56,851 nt of DNA from Hoylesella timonensis S9-PR14 (GTDB taxonomy: Bacteria; Bacteroidota; Bacteroidia; Bacteroidales; Bacteroidaceae), in assembly GCF_000762405.1 (NCBI RefSeq), contig NZ_JRPQ01000272.1, forward strand, positions 1-56,851, written 5' to 3'. Under the pieces are notes generated by a model. The model did no database searches. It was not told the DNA's origin and saw nothing but the letters and a program-made list of their open reading frames with translations. Shown one piece after another: positions 1 through 8,824 of the stretch (its first letter is position 1; each line of letters opens with the position of its first letter). A program made the translations under genes and the position numbers.

Positions 1-33
1 GACCTCAAAAATAAGTTCAAAATCTAACAAAGC

Positions 34-52
34 TAATTTATAGAACCAGCCT
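34..52. repeat. 19-nt inverted repeat, left copy
   Basis: TAATTTATAGAACCAGCCT here is the exact reverse complement of 56745-56763 near the other edge of the window. It lies about 50 nt upstream of the first promoter core. It may be the conserved part of a longer dispersed repeat cut off by the window edge. The function is unknown. Confidence 0.6.
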
Positions 53-100
53 AAATCTTAAAAAATGAATATGGCAATAGTCTAATTGATTTTTTTTGCG

Positions 101-108
101 TAATTTTG
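101..108 (+). promoter_or_regulatory. Bacteroidota -7 box (TAATTTTG) of the carboxyltransferase gene
   Basis: TAATTTTG matches the Bacteroidota sigma-ABfr -7 consensus TAnnTTTG, so transcription should begin near 114-116. A TTG codon at 106 that opens the downstream frame lies inside this box and cannot be the start. This supports the ATG at 142. Confidence 0.7.
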
Positions 109-141
109 CAACACCGTGTAAAGGTTGATAAAGAGAAAAAT

Positions 142-1920
142 ATGAAGAGAAAAATACAATTTAGTCTCATATACCGAGACATGTGGCAGTCATCTGGTAA
201 ATTTCAGCCACGCAAAGATCAATTAGAACGTATTGCTCCCGTCATCATAGAGATGGGGTGTTTTGCTCGTGTAGAAACCAATGGAGGTGCCTTTGAACAG
301 GTGAACTTGTTGGCAGGCGAGAATCCTAATGATGCCGTGCGTGCTTTCTGTGCACCTTTTAGTAAGGTAGGCATCAAGACACACATGTTGGATCGTGGAT
401 TAAACGCCTTGCGTATGTATCCCGTTCCAGACGATGTGCGCGCCATGATGTATCGTGTAAAGCATGCACAGGGCGTGGACATCCCACGTATCTTCGACGG
501 TCTGAACGATGTACGCAATATTATTCCAAGCATCAAGTGGGCAAAAGAAGCGGGCATGACACCGCAAGGAACGCTGTGTATCACCACATCTCCTATCCAC
601 ACTTTGGACTATTATGTTCAAATCGCAGACACTTTGATAGAGGCTGGTGCAGAAGAAATCTGTTTGAAAGATATGGCTGGCATCGGTCAACCAACTTTCT
701 TGGGACAGTTAACCAAGATGATAAAAGACAAACATCCCGAAATTATCCTCGAATATCACGGTCATACAGGTCCCGGACTGTCGATGGCGTCGATGTTGGA
801 GGTAGCCAAAAACGGTATTGATATCTTGGATGTGGCTATCGAACCCCTATCTTGGGGCAAGGTACACCCTGACGTTATCTCTGTTCAGAGTATGTTGAAA
901 ACAGCTGGATTCGATGTACCAGAAATCAATATGGATGCTTATATGAAGGCACGTGCCTTGACTCAGGAGTTCATAGACGACTGGTTGGGATATTTCATCA
1001 ATCCCCAAAACAAGATTATGAGTTCATTGCTGTTGGGCTGTGGCTTACCAGGAGGAATGATGGGAAGCATGATGGCAGACTTAGCAGGCATTCATAGCAC
1101 CATTAATAATATCAGAAAGAAAAAAGGAGAAGAAGAGCTTTCTACTGATGACATGCTCATCAAACTGTTTGATGAAGTGGCATACGTATGGCCACGCGTG
1201 GGCTATCCACCCTTGGTAACACCATTCTCGCAATATACCAAGAACATCGCATTGATGAATCTCTTGACAATTGAGCAAGGAAAAGGCCGCTTTGTCATGA
1301 TGGACGACTCGATGTGGGGCATGATTCTCGGCAAGAGTGGCAAGGTACCTGGCAAGGTAGACCAAGTATTAGTCGACCTTGCTAAGGAAAAAGGATACGA
1401 ATTTACCGATGCCGACCCTCATACATTGCTCAAAAACAACTTGGACGACTTCAAGAAGGAAATGCAAGAGAATGGTTGGGACTTTGGAAAAGACGATGAA
1501 GAGCTATTCGAATTGGCAATGCACCCAGAGCAATATCGCAACTACAAGAGTGGCCAAGCCAAGAAAAACTTCTTGGCAGACCTGCAAAAGGCAAAAGATG
1601 CAAAGCTTGGTAGCAAGGTGTCTAAAGAAGAACTCACAGCCTTTAAGCATGCCAAAGCCGATGCCATTGTAGCTCCTGTCAAAGGACAAGTGTTCTGGGA
1701 GTTCAACGGAGAAGGCGAATGCACACCCTCCGTAGAGCCTTACATTGGCAAAGAATACCAAGAGGGCGATGTATTTTGCTACATTCAAGCACCATGGGGT
1801 GAGTTTGTAGAGATACCTGCAGCCTTGGGAGGCAAACTTGTTGAAGTGAATGCAAAGCAAGGCAGCAAACTTAACAAGGGCGATGTCATTGGCTATATCG
1901 AACGAGAACAGGCATCATAA
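142..1920 (+). CDS. Oxaloacetate decarboxylase / pyruvate carboxylase carboxyltransferase-type protein with a lysine-less carrier domain
   Basis: This 592-aa protein has the HMGL-like TIM barrel of biotin-dependent carboxyltransferases (OadA, PycB) over about residues 1-290, then the post-barrel PYC/OADA region, then a C-terminal biotinyl/lipoyl-like fold over about the last 80 residues. Visible family signatures are RDMWQS (usually RDxHQS, so the His is Trp), FDGLND, CLKDMAG with the metal-ligand lysine region, and HGHTGPG, the His-x-His site. The carrier domain should carry an EAMKM-like loop; here the loop reads IQAPWGEF with no lysine. A functional biotinylated decarboxylase is therefore doubtful, and it may act with a separate carrier or have another role. 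The gene is monocistronic, with a promoter at 101 and a terminator at 1947. ATG 142 was chosen because the upstream TTG lies in the promoter. Confidence 0.8.
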   Translation: MKRKIQFSLIYRDMWQSSGKFQPRKDQLERIAPVIIEMGCFARVETNGGAFEQVNLLAGENPNDAVRAFCAPFSKVGIKTHMLDRGLNALRMYPVPDDVRAMMYRVKHAQGVDIPRIFDGLNDVRNIIPSIKWAKEAGMTPQGTLCITTSPIHTLDYYVQIADTLIEAGAEEICLKDMAGIGQPTFLGQLTKMIKDKHPEIILEYHGHTGPGLSMASMLEVAKNGIDILDVAIEPLSWGKVHPDVISVQSMLKTAGFDVPEINMDAYMKARALTQEFIDDWLGYFINPQNKIMSSLLLGCGLPGGMMGSMMADLAGIHSTINNIRKKKGEEELSTDDMLIKLFDEVAYVWPRVGYPPLVTPFSQYTKNIALMNLLTIEQGKGRFVMMDDSMWGMILGKSGKVPGKVDQVLVDLAKEKGYEFTDADPHTLLKNNLDDFKKEMQENGWDFGKDDEELFELAMHPEQYRNYKSGQAKKNFLADLQKAKDAKLGSKVSKEELTAFKHAKADAIVAPVKGQVFWEFNGEGECTPSVEPYIGKEYQEGDVFCYIQAPWGEFVEIPAALGGKLVEVNAKQGSKLNKGDVIGYIEREQAS

Positions 1921-1946
1921 TGCCGTTTTCGACTTGCATATTTACA

Positions 1947-1986
1947 GCTCATCTTTCATTAAATTCTTTTGAAAGATGAGCTTTTT
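1947..1986 (+). terminator. Rho-independent terminator of the carboxyltransferase gene
   Basis: An 11-bp perfect stem (GCTCATCTTTC 1947-1957 with GAAAGATGAGC 1971-1981) is followed by TTTTT. An ATG at 1976 lies in the 3' arm, which is a reason to reject it as a start of the next gene. Confidence 0.85.
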
Positions 1987-2008
1987 GATAATTAAAACTG
2001 GTTTTATC

Positions 2009-2545
2009 ATGGATTATCGCTCCATTATCAATCAATATTATCCCGAAGAAAACGAGTTGAAAAAGATTCTATTAACGCACAGTAAAAGTGTTACAGATAA
2101 GGCTTTACAGATTGTGGATCGCCATCCAGAGCTACAACTCGACCGACAATTCATTGTAGAGGCGGCGATGTTACACGACATAGGCATTGTAAAGTGCAAT
2201 GCGCCAGGTATATTTTGTTTTGGTACGGAGCCTTATATTAAGCATGGTATTATTGGGGCAGACGTGTTACGCTCGGCAGGTTTTCCGCGTCATGCACGTG
2301 TTTGTGAACGCCATACAGGTGCAGGCATAGAATTAAGCAATATCCTCGAACAAAATTTACCACTCCCTCATCAGAATTTTCTACCCGAGACACTGGAAGA
2401 ACAAGTCATCTGTTATGCGGATAAGTTTTTTTCAAAAACGCATCTTGACCGTGTAAGAACACCAGAACAGGCACTGAAAAGCGTTGAAAGGTTTGGCAAC
2501 GGAGGAGCTCAACGCTTCAAACAATGGATGCAAAAGTTTGAATAG
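2009..2545 (+). CDS. HD-domain phosphohydrolase-like protein (HDIG type)
   Basis: A 178-aa single-domain HD protein. From the chosen start the metal-binding HD doublet is in AMLHDIGI (His56-Asp57), with an upstream histidine (LLTHSKS, about 24) and a downstream one (ERHTGAGI, about 101), the order expected for the HD superfamily. Such small HDIG proteins are usually annotated as phosphohydrolases of unknown substrate. The longer frame begins at an ATG (1976) inside the preceding terminator stem and adds an unlikely N-terminus, so ATG 2009 is preferred. No promoter core is obvious between the terminator and the gene, so it may depend on readthrough. The family is clear; the substrate is not. 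Confidence 0.75.
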   Translation: MDYRSIINQYYPEENELKKILLTHSKSVTDKALQIVDRHPELQLDRQFIVEAAMLHDIGIVKCNAPGIFCFGTEPYIKHGIIGADVLRSAGFPRHARVCERHTGAGIELSNILEQNLPLPHQNFLPETLEEQVICYADKFFSKTHLDRVRTPEQALKSVERFGNGGAQRFKQWMQKFE

Positions 2546-2619
2546 AACGCACGCATTCGTCATTATTTGGTCTATTAGTTAAAAATAGAAAATTGCATGT
2601 CTATTCAGGCTTATTTATG

Positions 2620-2627
2620 TAATTTTG
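2620..2627 (+). promoter_or_regulatory. -7 box (TAATTTTG) immediately before lptD
   Basis: TAATTTTG ends 8 nt before the lptD ATG. With the usual 5-7 nt from the -7 box to the transcription start, the mRNA would have almost no leader. A possible TTG (2593-2595) is farther upstream than the usual -33 spacing. Confidence 0.6.
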
Positions 2628-2635
2628 CAACTTAA

Positions 2636-5491
2636 ATGAGGACTCATTCGGTCATAGCTTTGCTATTGTTCGTCTTCGTATTCGTAATGGCAGACGTCAA
2701 TAATTTTTATTCCTACGCCAAGCAACAAGCGTCTTTACGCGATACCTTGCGTGTAGGCGACTCTACGCAATCTCATCGAACAGACACAGCAAAGACACAA
2801 CGTACCAACAACACCAAAGACACGCTCACCTTAGACTCGTTGCAGCTTGCAATTCAGAAGCACAACCAAATCATTGACGACTCAATTCGGTTGGACTCGC
2901 TTAACCGTAGAAAATCAAAAGGCATTGATGCACCTGTAGAATACACCGCTGACGATTCTCTTATCTACGACGCTAAAACCAAGACAGCCCACCTATTTGG
3001 CTCTTCAACGGTGAAATACGAAAACATGGACCTTAAAAGTGAGAAGATACGAATGAGCTTGGATAGCAACATTGTACACGCCACAGGTGCCATAAAAGAT
3101 ACTGCCACCAAGGCATTGGAAGGTACACCCGTGTTCAAATTAGGACAAGATTCATACGAGAGCGACACCATGGCGTTCAACTTCAAGACCAAGAAAGGCC
3201 TTATTAACAACGTGTACACCCAACAGGAGGATGGATTTTTGCGGAGCGAACGTTCCAAACGCGACTCCTCGGGCGTGGTATATATGGAACATGGTCGCTA
3301 TACCACCTGTGACAAGCCTCATCCCGACTTCTATATTGCGCTGTCAAGAGGCAAGGTTCGTCCGGGTAAGGATGTAGTCTTCGGTCCTGCTTACTTGGTT
3401 GTAGCCGATGTACCACTGCCACTTGCCGTCCCATACGGATTCTTTCCGTTTACCAAGAGTTATTCATCAGGCTTCATCATGCCTACCTACGGAGATGAAA
3501 TGGATAGAGGTTTCTATCTAAGAGACGGTGGTTATTACTTTGCTATCAGTGACAAAATCGATTTGAAGGTATTAGGCGAGATTTATACCAAAGGCTCATG
3601 GGGCATCACCTTAGCCAGTAATTATAACAAACGCTACCGCTTTAATGGTAGTGTGCTTCTGAGTTATCAAGATTCAAGAACAGGAGACAAGGGACTGCCA
3701 GATTATTCTCGCCAACAAAGCTACAAGGTGCAGTGGAGTCATCGACAAGATCAAAAAGCAAATCCTTTTAATTCTTTATTAGCCAGTGTGAACTTTGCAT
3801 CCTCCAGTTATGAGAGAAATAACCTCACGAGCTTGTATAATCCACAATCGCTTACACAGAGTACACGAACATCTTCTGTTAGTTGGAGCACCACCTTCTC
3901 CAGTATAGGCATGTCACTCAGCAGTTCTGCGAACCTTTCACAGAACATGCGCAACTCTTCTATCGCCATGACACTGCCCGATTTGAACATCAGCATTAGC
4001 CGTTTTTACCCTTTCAAGCGCAAGCACCTTGTAGGAGATGAACGCTGGTATGAAAAGATTTCGATGAGTTATACTGGACGTTTCTCCAATTCTATCACCA
4101 CAAAAGAAGACAAACTCTTCAAATCTAATTTGATTAAAGACTGGAAGAATGGTTTTCAACACGATATTCCAATCAGCGCAAACTTTACTTTGTTCAATTA
4201 TCTCAACGTAAATCCATCATTCAATTTCACGGATAGAATGTACTCAAGTAAAGTGAGGAAGTCGTGGAATGACCGCACCCAAACAGAGAAAACTGATACC
4301 ATTTACGGCTTTAATAACGTTTATAACTGGTCGCTCAACTTGGGTATGTCCACCAAACTGTATGGTATGTTTATTCCCAATCGTAAGATTTTTGGGGATA
4401 AAGTGCAGGCTATTCGTCACGTCATCACGCCATCTATATCGTTTAGTTATGCACCCGACTTCGGTAGTCGTCGTTATGGGTATTATGATTATTATCAAAA
4501 AACCGATGCAGACGGCAACGTATCGCTCGTAGGCTATTCACCTTATCAAAACGGTATGTATTCTGTTCCAGGTCGTGGACGCAGCGGAAACATCTCTGTC
4601 GATTTGGGTAATAACATCGAGATGAAGGTAAAGAGCGACAAAGACTCCACAGGTGTCAAGAAAATCAGTATCATTGACGAGCTTGGACTTCAGATGTCAT
4701 ACAACATGGCAGCCAAAGAAAAGCCATTAAGCGATTTGAATATGCGCATTCGTTTGAAGTGGTGGAAGAATTACACCTTTAACATGAATGCCCGATTTGC
4801 TTCATACGCATACGAAATTGATGAGAAAGGCATCCCTTACGAGGGCAACCGAACGGAATGGGGAATGGGACGTTTCGGACGTTTTCAGGGTATGTCACAA
4901 AACATCTCTTATACATTGACGCCCGAAAAGATAAAAAAACTGTTCGGTGGCAAGAGTGAAGAGACCGACAACAAACAACGAAATAAAGACGATGAAGAAG
5001 GTCCCGACACCGATATTGATACCAACTTGGATAAAGATATGATTGACGCACAGCGTGGAGCAAAGCGCAAAAAAGGCAGTGAGATGGCAGAAACGGACGA
5101 TGACGGCTATATGCCATTCAAACTGCCTTGGTCTATCACTTTCGGTTATGGCATCACTATGAGCGAAGACCGCACTGTGTCAAGATTTAATTATGATACC
5201 ATGCGCTATCCTTATAAGTTTACGCAGACTCTGAATGTCAGTGGAAATGTCCGATTGAGCGACGGTTGGAACATCAGTTTCTCTTCGGGTTATGACTTTG
5301 AGAACAAAGCCTTGTCCATGACAACAGCCTCGCTTCAACGAGATTTACATTGCTTCAACATGAGTTGCTCTGTGGTGTTGGCACCTTATACCAGCTATAA
5401 TTTCACGTTCCGTGCCAATGCCGCCACCCTTATGGATGCGCTAAAATATGACAAACGCAGTGGATACGGAAATGCAATACAATGGTATTAA
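2636..5491 (+). CDS. lptD: LptD-like outer-membrane LPS assembly protein
   Basis: This 951-aa protein begins with a hydrophobic signal sequence (about residues 6-18). It continues with a Thr/Asp-rich linker, an OstA/LptA-like beta-jellyroll (about 105-260: AHLFGSSTVKY, MDLKSEKIRMSLDSN), and a long alternating, aromatic- and Ser/Asn-rich stretch to the end, typical of an outer-membrane beta-barrel. Bacteroidota LptD homologues have this length and layout; the protein inserts lipopolysaccharide into the outer leaflet. An acidic Lys/Asp/Glu-rich insertion (about 770-825) interrupts the barrel and probably forms a surface loop. The ATG at 2636 is needed for the signal sequence although it lies only 8 nt past the promoter core. 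The gene stands alone, with lpxB and surE elsewhere in the window. Confidence 0.82.
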   Translation: MRTHSVIALLLFVFVFVMADVNNFYSYAKQQASLRDTLRVGDSTQSHRTDTAKTQRTNNTKDTLTLDSLQLAIQKHNQIIDDSIRLDSLNRRKSKGIDAPVEYTADDSLIYDAKTKTAHLFGSSTVKYENMDLKSEKIRMSLDSNIVHATGAIKDTATKALEGTPVFKLGQDSYESDTMAFNFKTKKGLINNVYTQQEDGFLRSERSKRDSSGVVYMEHGRYTTCDKPHPDFYIALSRGKVRPGKDVVFGPAYLVVADVPLPLAVPYGFFPFTKSYSSGFIMPTYGDEMDRGFYLRDGGYYFAISDKIDLKVLGEIYTKGSWGITLASNYNKRYRFNGSVLLSYQDSRTGDKGLPDYSRQQSYKVQWSHRQDQKANPFNSLLASVNFASSSYERNNLTSLYNPQSLTQSTRTSSVSWSTTFSSIGMSLSSSANLSQNMRNSSIAMTLPDLNISISRFYPFKRKHLVGDERWYEKISMSYTGRFSNSITTKEDKLFKSNLIKDWKNGFQHDIPISANFTLFNYLNVNPSFNFTDRMYSSKVRKSWNDRTQTEKTDTIYGFNNVYNWSLNLGMSTKLYGMFIPNRKIFGDKVQAIRHVITPSISFSYAPDFGSRRYGYYDYYQKTDADGNVSLVGYSPYQNGMYSVPGRGRSGNISVDLGNNIEMKVKSDKDSTGVKKISIIDELGLQMSYNMAAKEKPLSDLNMRIRLKWWKNYTFNMNARFASYAYEIDEKGIPYEGNRTEWGMGRFGRFQGMSQNISYTLTPEKIKKLFGGKSEETDNKQRNKDDEEGPDTDIDTNLDKDMIDAQRGAKRKKGSEMAETDDDGYMPFKLPWSITFGYGITMSEDRTVSRFNYDTMRYPYKFTQTLNVSGNVRLSDGWNISFSSGYDFENKALSMTTASLQRDLHCFNMSCSVVLAPYTSYNFTFRANAATLMDALKYDKRSGYGNAIQWY

Positions 5492-5598
5492 AGGATATTG
5501 TTGACAGATAGAGTGACTGACAAGCGAACAAGTTTTATGGACTGTAAAACAATTAACGCATCACTCCTATTCAAAAACGCTCCGCTCGTCATCAAATT

Positions 5599-5672
5599 AC
5601 TCGTTAACTCGTCAACTATTCACTCGTCAACTTGTCAACTACTTACTCGTCAACTATTCAACTAACCCCCTT
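5599..5672. repeat. Short degenerate tandem repeat (CTCGTCAACT type)
   Basis: TCAACT recurs about six times in 70 nt. The 14-mer TCGTCAACTATTCA occurs exactly at 5609-5622 and 5647-5660. The block ends just before the dipeptidase start codon and lies in its probable leader. The role is unknown; slippage-prone sequence is one possibility. Confidence 0.7.
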
Positions 5673-5687
5673 ATCAACTTAACAATC

Positions 5688-7043
5688 ATGCAAACCTACA
5701 TCAAAGAAAACCAAAAAAGAATGTTGGATGAGCTTTTTAGTCTTATCCGCATCCCCAGCGTAAGTGCACAACCAGAACATCACCAAGACATGATTGCCTG
5801 CGCTAATCGATGGAAAGAGTTGCTCCTCATGGCAGGAGTAGACAAAGTAGAAATCATGCCTACCAAAGGAAATCCTATTGTTTATGCCGAAAAGATGGTC
5901 GACCCAACGGCGAAGACAGTACTTATTTACGGACATTATGACGTGATGCCTGCCGAACCTTTCGAGCTTTGGAAGAGCAATCCCTTTGAGGCAGAGATAA
6001 GAGATGGACATATTTGGGCGCGTGGTGCCGATGACGACAAGGGTCAGTCGTTTATTCAAGCCAAGGCATTTGAATATGTTGTTAAACACAACCTCTTAAA
6101 ACACAACGTCAAATTCATCTTAGAAGGCGAGGAAGAGATTGGCTCGCCAAGCTTGAGCGACTTTTGTACCGAACATCAAGAGTTGCTAAAGTGCGATGTT
6201 ATCTTGGTTTCAGACACCAGCATGCTCTCTGCCGACCTGCCTTCTCTCACTACTGGGCTGCGCGGTTTGGCGTATTGGCAGATAGAAGTAACAGGTCCTA
6301 ACCACGATTTGCATTCGGGACACTTCGGTGGTGCTGTTGCTAATCCTATCAATGTGCTATGCAAACTCCTTGCAGATGTCATCAACGAGGACGGCAGGAT
6401 AACCATTCCCGGCTTTTATGACGACGTAGAAGACATACCAACAGAAGAACGTAAGTTGGTGGCAGCTATACCCTTCGACGAAAAAGCATACAAACAAAAC
6501 ATAGGAGTAGACGAGCTTTTTGGCGAAAAAGGCTTCTCTACCATTGAGCGAAACGGCTTCCGTCCATCGTTCGATGTATGTGGTATTTGGGGTGGATATA
6601 CAGGCGAAGGGTCGAAAACGGTACTTCCTTCAAAGGCATACGCGAAGCTTTCCACTCGATTAGTACCTCACCAAGACCATGAGAAGATTGGACAGCTGGT
6701 GGTAGACTACTTCAAACGAGTAGCACCTAAGACGGTTAAAGTGGACATCCAATCACTGCATGGCGGTCAGGCGTACGTTTGTCCTATTGACTTACCAGCT
6801 TATCAGGCTGCCGAGCGTGGTTTCGAAAAGGCCTTTGGCAAGCGTCCTTTACCCGTACGGCGTGGAGGTAGCATTCCTATTATTGCCACCTTTGAAAAGA
6901 TATTAGGTGTAAAAACGATATTGATGGGATTTGGCTTAGAATCGAATGCTATTCATTCGCCTAACGAGAACATGCCATTAGACATGATTTGGCGTGGCAT
7001 CGAAGCCGTTGTCAACTTCCATTTGGAGTTTGATAAACTCTAA
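5688..7043 (+). CDS. M20-family dipeptidase (CNDP-type metallopeptidase)
   Basis: A 451-aa member of the M20 peptidase family. It has the zinc-site signatures YGHYDVMPAEP (His83, Asp85), the bridging Asp in ARGADDDKGQ (about 116), and the Glu pair in EGEEEIG (about 148-150). DLHSGHFGG lies at the start of the dimerisation domain, and the C-terminus has ESNAIHSPNE with the last zinc-ligand His. Full-length for the cytosolic non-specific dipeptidase/carnosinase-like group, with no signal peptide, so it probably hydrolyses small peptides in the cytoplasm. ATG 5688 follows a repeat-rich 196-nt spacer in which no TAnnTTTG core was seen. Confidence 0.88.
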   Translation: MQTYIKENQKRMLDELFSLIRIPSVSAQPEHHQDMIACANRWKELLLMAGVDKVEIMPTKGNPIVYAEKMVDPTAKTVLIYGHYDVMPAEPFELWKSNPFEAEIRDGHIWARGADDDKGQSFIQAKAFEYVVKHNLLKHNVKFILEGEEEIGSPSLSDFCTEHQELLKCDVILVSDTSMLSADLPSLTTGLRGLAYWQIEVTGPNHDLHSGHFGGAVANPINVLCKLLADVINEDGRITIPGFYDDVEDIPTEERKLVAAIPFDEKAYKQNIGVDELFGEKGFSTIERNGFRPSFDVCGIWGGYTGEGSKTVLPSKAYAKLSTRLVPHQDHEKIGQLVVDYFKRVAPKTVKVDIQSLHGGQAYVCPIDLPAYQAAERGFEKAFGKRPLPVRRGGSIPIIATFEKILGVKTILMGFGLESNAIHSPNENMPLDMIWRGIEAVVNFHLEFDKL

Positions 7044-7062
7044 TCTCACCTACAAATACGGC

Positions 7063-7134
7063 AAAAGAGGAAACATCAACAGGGGTGGTTAAGTGAATAG
7101 ATATCATCGCTGTTCGTGCTTCCTCTTTTCTTTT
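7063..7134. terminator. Hairpin between convergent genes, probable bidirectional terminator
   Basis: AAAAGAGGAA (7063-7072) pairs with TTCCTCTTTT (7120-7129), and T-rich sequence follows on both strands. The loop is long (47 nt). It lies between the convergent dipeptidase and symporter genes. Confidence 0.55.
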
Positions 7135-7221
7135 ATGCGAAAGTCTTCAACTGAAAGAGGAGGAAGTTGCGAGAAATAAAAAGTGCCATGTGCCTGATTT
7201 CAAGTGCGAAGCAAGCAGCGT

Positions 7222-8658
7222 TTAAGGCAAAATGTGCAAAGGTTCTTTCTTCCTCGTTACATACAAACCAGCAAAAGTAAAGGCGCCATTGAGCATCAAT
7301 AGTTCATATCCAAAATGATACCCCCACAGTTGCTGTGCCAAAACGTCCAACGCATAACACAATATCGGTGAGAGAATGGCAAAATAAGGTACCCAACGAT
7401 CTGTCACTTGATATTTGGTAAATAAGCCAAAAGCAAAGAGTCCTAACAAAGGTCCATACGTATAAGAGACAAGTATGTAAATGGCATCAATGAGATTGGT
7501 TGAATTGAAGGTTCTAAATAGCAGTATGAAGATAACAAACACCACGCTCATTCCTGCATGTACTCGATGTCGTAACGCCTCATCATCGGCTTTTTCCTTG
7601 ATGTCTACACAGTAGGTCGTAGTCAATGCCGTCAGTGCAGAATCAGCACTGCTGAACGATGCCGCCACAATACCAATGGTGAACAACACCACGACCATAT
7701 TTCCCATTTTACCGGTCGCTGCAAACATGGGCAACAGTTCATCGCCCGAGCTTGGCAACGCTATCCCTTCTTTCTGTGCGAGCATCGACAGCAACACACC
7801 TAAACATAAAAATAAAAGATTCGCAGGCACAAAGGCAAGCCCATAAGTACACATATCTTTTTGGGCTTCACGTAGCGTTTTACAGGTCAGGTTCTTTTGC
7901 ATCATGTCTTGATCAAGCCCTGTCATCACCACTACAATAAAGATTCCGCTGACAAAGAGCTTCCAGAAATTTTGCTTAGACACCCAATCATCAAACACAA
8001 AGACCCTACTTCTCTCATCTTGTACAATCGTTGTCACAGCCTCTTCGACACTCATATTGAGCATTGACATCACATTAACGATGATAAAAATGAGAGCCAT
8101 GAACATACAAAAGGTTTGAAAGGTGTCCGTCCATACCAGCGTCTTGATTCCTCCCCGACGAGTATAAAGCCAAATGAGCGCAACCAATACCAACACCGTT
8201 AGTACAAAGGGGATTCCTAAGGCATCGAGTACGAAGCGTTGAAGTATCATACAGACCACATAAAACTTAACCGCTGCACCCGACATCTTGGACAATAAGA
8301 AGAACCAAGCTCCTGTCTTGTACGACCTTGTCCCCAACCGTTGCTGTAAATAAGAATAGATGGTGGTGAGATTCAAGCGGTAATAAATGGGCAGAAGAAC
8401 AAAGGCTACGGCTACATAGCCCAAGACAAACCCCAAGCAAGTTTGCAGATAGGTCATCCCAATGGTATTCACCATGCCGGGCACAGAGACGAAAGTAACG
8501 CCAGAGATGGAGGCACCTATCATTCCAAAAGCCACCAAATACCATGGAGACTGTCGGTTTCCACGATAAAAAGTGTCATTGGTTGACTGCTTTGCTGTTA
8601 GTCGACTGACCAAAAGCAACACCCCAAAGTAAGACAATATGGTAAGAATAATCGTCAT
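7222..8658 (-). CDS. Sodium:solute symporter (SSS family)
   Basis: A 478-aa integral membrane protein with about 13 hydrophobic helices and the SSS-family signature region GMIGASISGVTFVSVPGMV near the N-terminus (transmembrane helix 1-2 sodium-site region). The motif FSSADSALTALTTTYCVDI in the second half matches the conserved region containing the second sodium-ligand serines. SSS transporters couple sodium entry to uptake of sugars, amino acids or vitamins; the substrate cannot be told here. A TTG start 12 nt upstream would lie in the promoter core, so ATG 8658 is used. The promoter core ends only 9 nt before this ATG, giving a near-leaderless message. Confidence 0.87.
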   Translation of the reverse strand: MTIILTILSYFGVLLLVSRLTAKQSTNDTFYRGNRQSPWYLVAFGMIGASISGVTFVSVPGMVNTIGMTYLQTCLGFVLGYVAVAFVLLPIYYRLNLTTIYSYLQQRLGTRSYKTGAWFFLLSKMSGAAVKFYVVCMILQRFVLDALGIPFVLTVLVLVALIWLYTRRGGIKTLVWTDTFQTFCMFMALIFIIVNVMSMLNMSVEEAVTTIVQDERSRVFVFDDWVSKQNFWKLFVSGIFIVVVMTGLDQDMMQKNLTCKTLREAQKDMCTYGLAFVPANLLFLCLGVLLSMLAQKEGIALPSSGDELLPMFAATGKMGNMVVVLFTIGIVAASFSSADSALTALTTTYCVDIKEKADDEALRHRVHAGMSVVFVIFILLFRTFNSTNLIDAIYILVSYTYGPLLGLFAFGLFTKYQVTDRWVPYFAILSPILCYALDVLAQQLWGYHFGYELLMLNGAFTFAGLYVTRKKEPLHILP

Positions 8659-8667
8659 ATTTCGACA

Positions 8668-8675
8668 CAAAGATA
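8668..8675 (-). promoter_or_regulatory. -7 box (TATCTTTG) of the symporter gene
   Basis: CAAAGATA on the plus strand is TATCTTTG on the minus strand. It ends 9 nt before the symporter ATG and is divergent from the trpB2 promoter core 45 nt away. Confidence 0.6.
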
Positions 8676-8719
8676 CATAATTTCAATGGATGCTTACAAG
8701 AAAAGTAATATCTTTTTGC

Positions 8720-8727
8720 TAACTTTG
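8720..8727 (+). promoter_or_regulatory. -7 box (TAACTTTG) of the TrpB2 gene
   Basis: TAACTTTG predicts a transcript start near 8734 and a leader of about 90 nt before the ATG at 8825. Confidence 0.65.
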
Positions 8728-8824
8728 CAAAAACTACCACCCAAAGACAGATGGCTATTGTCTCAATAACTTTCTTATCACTAAGGATTTCAACATTATA
8801 AAGAACAAATAAAAACTACAGAAG

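Noticed and set aside
106..141. TTG start extending the carboxyltransferase by 12 residues
   Set aside because: The codon lies inside the -7 promoter box, so it would not be on the mRNA.
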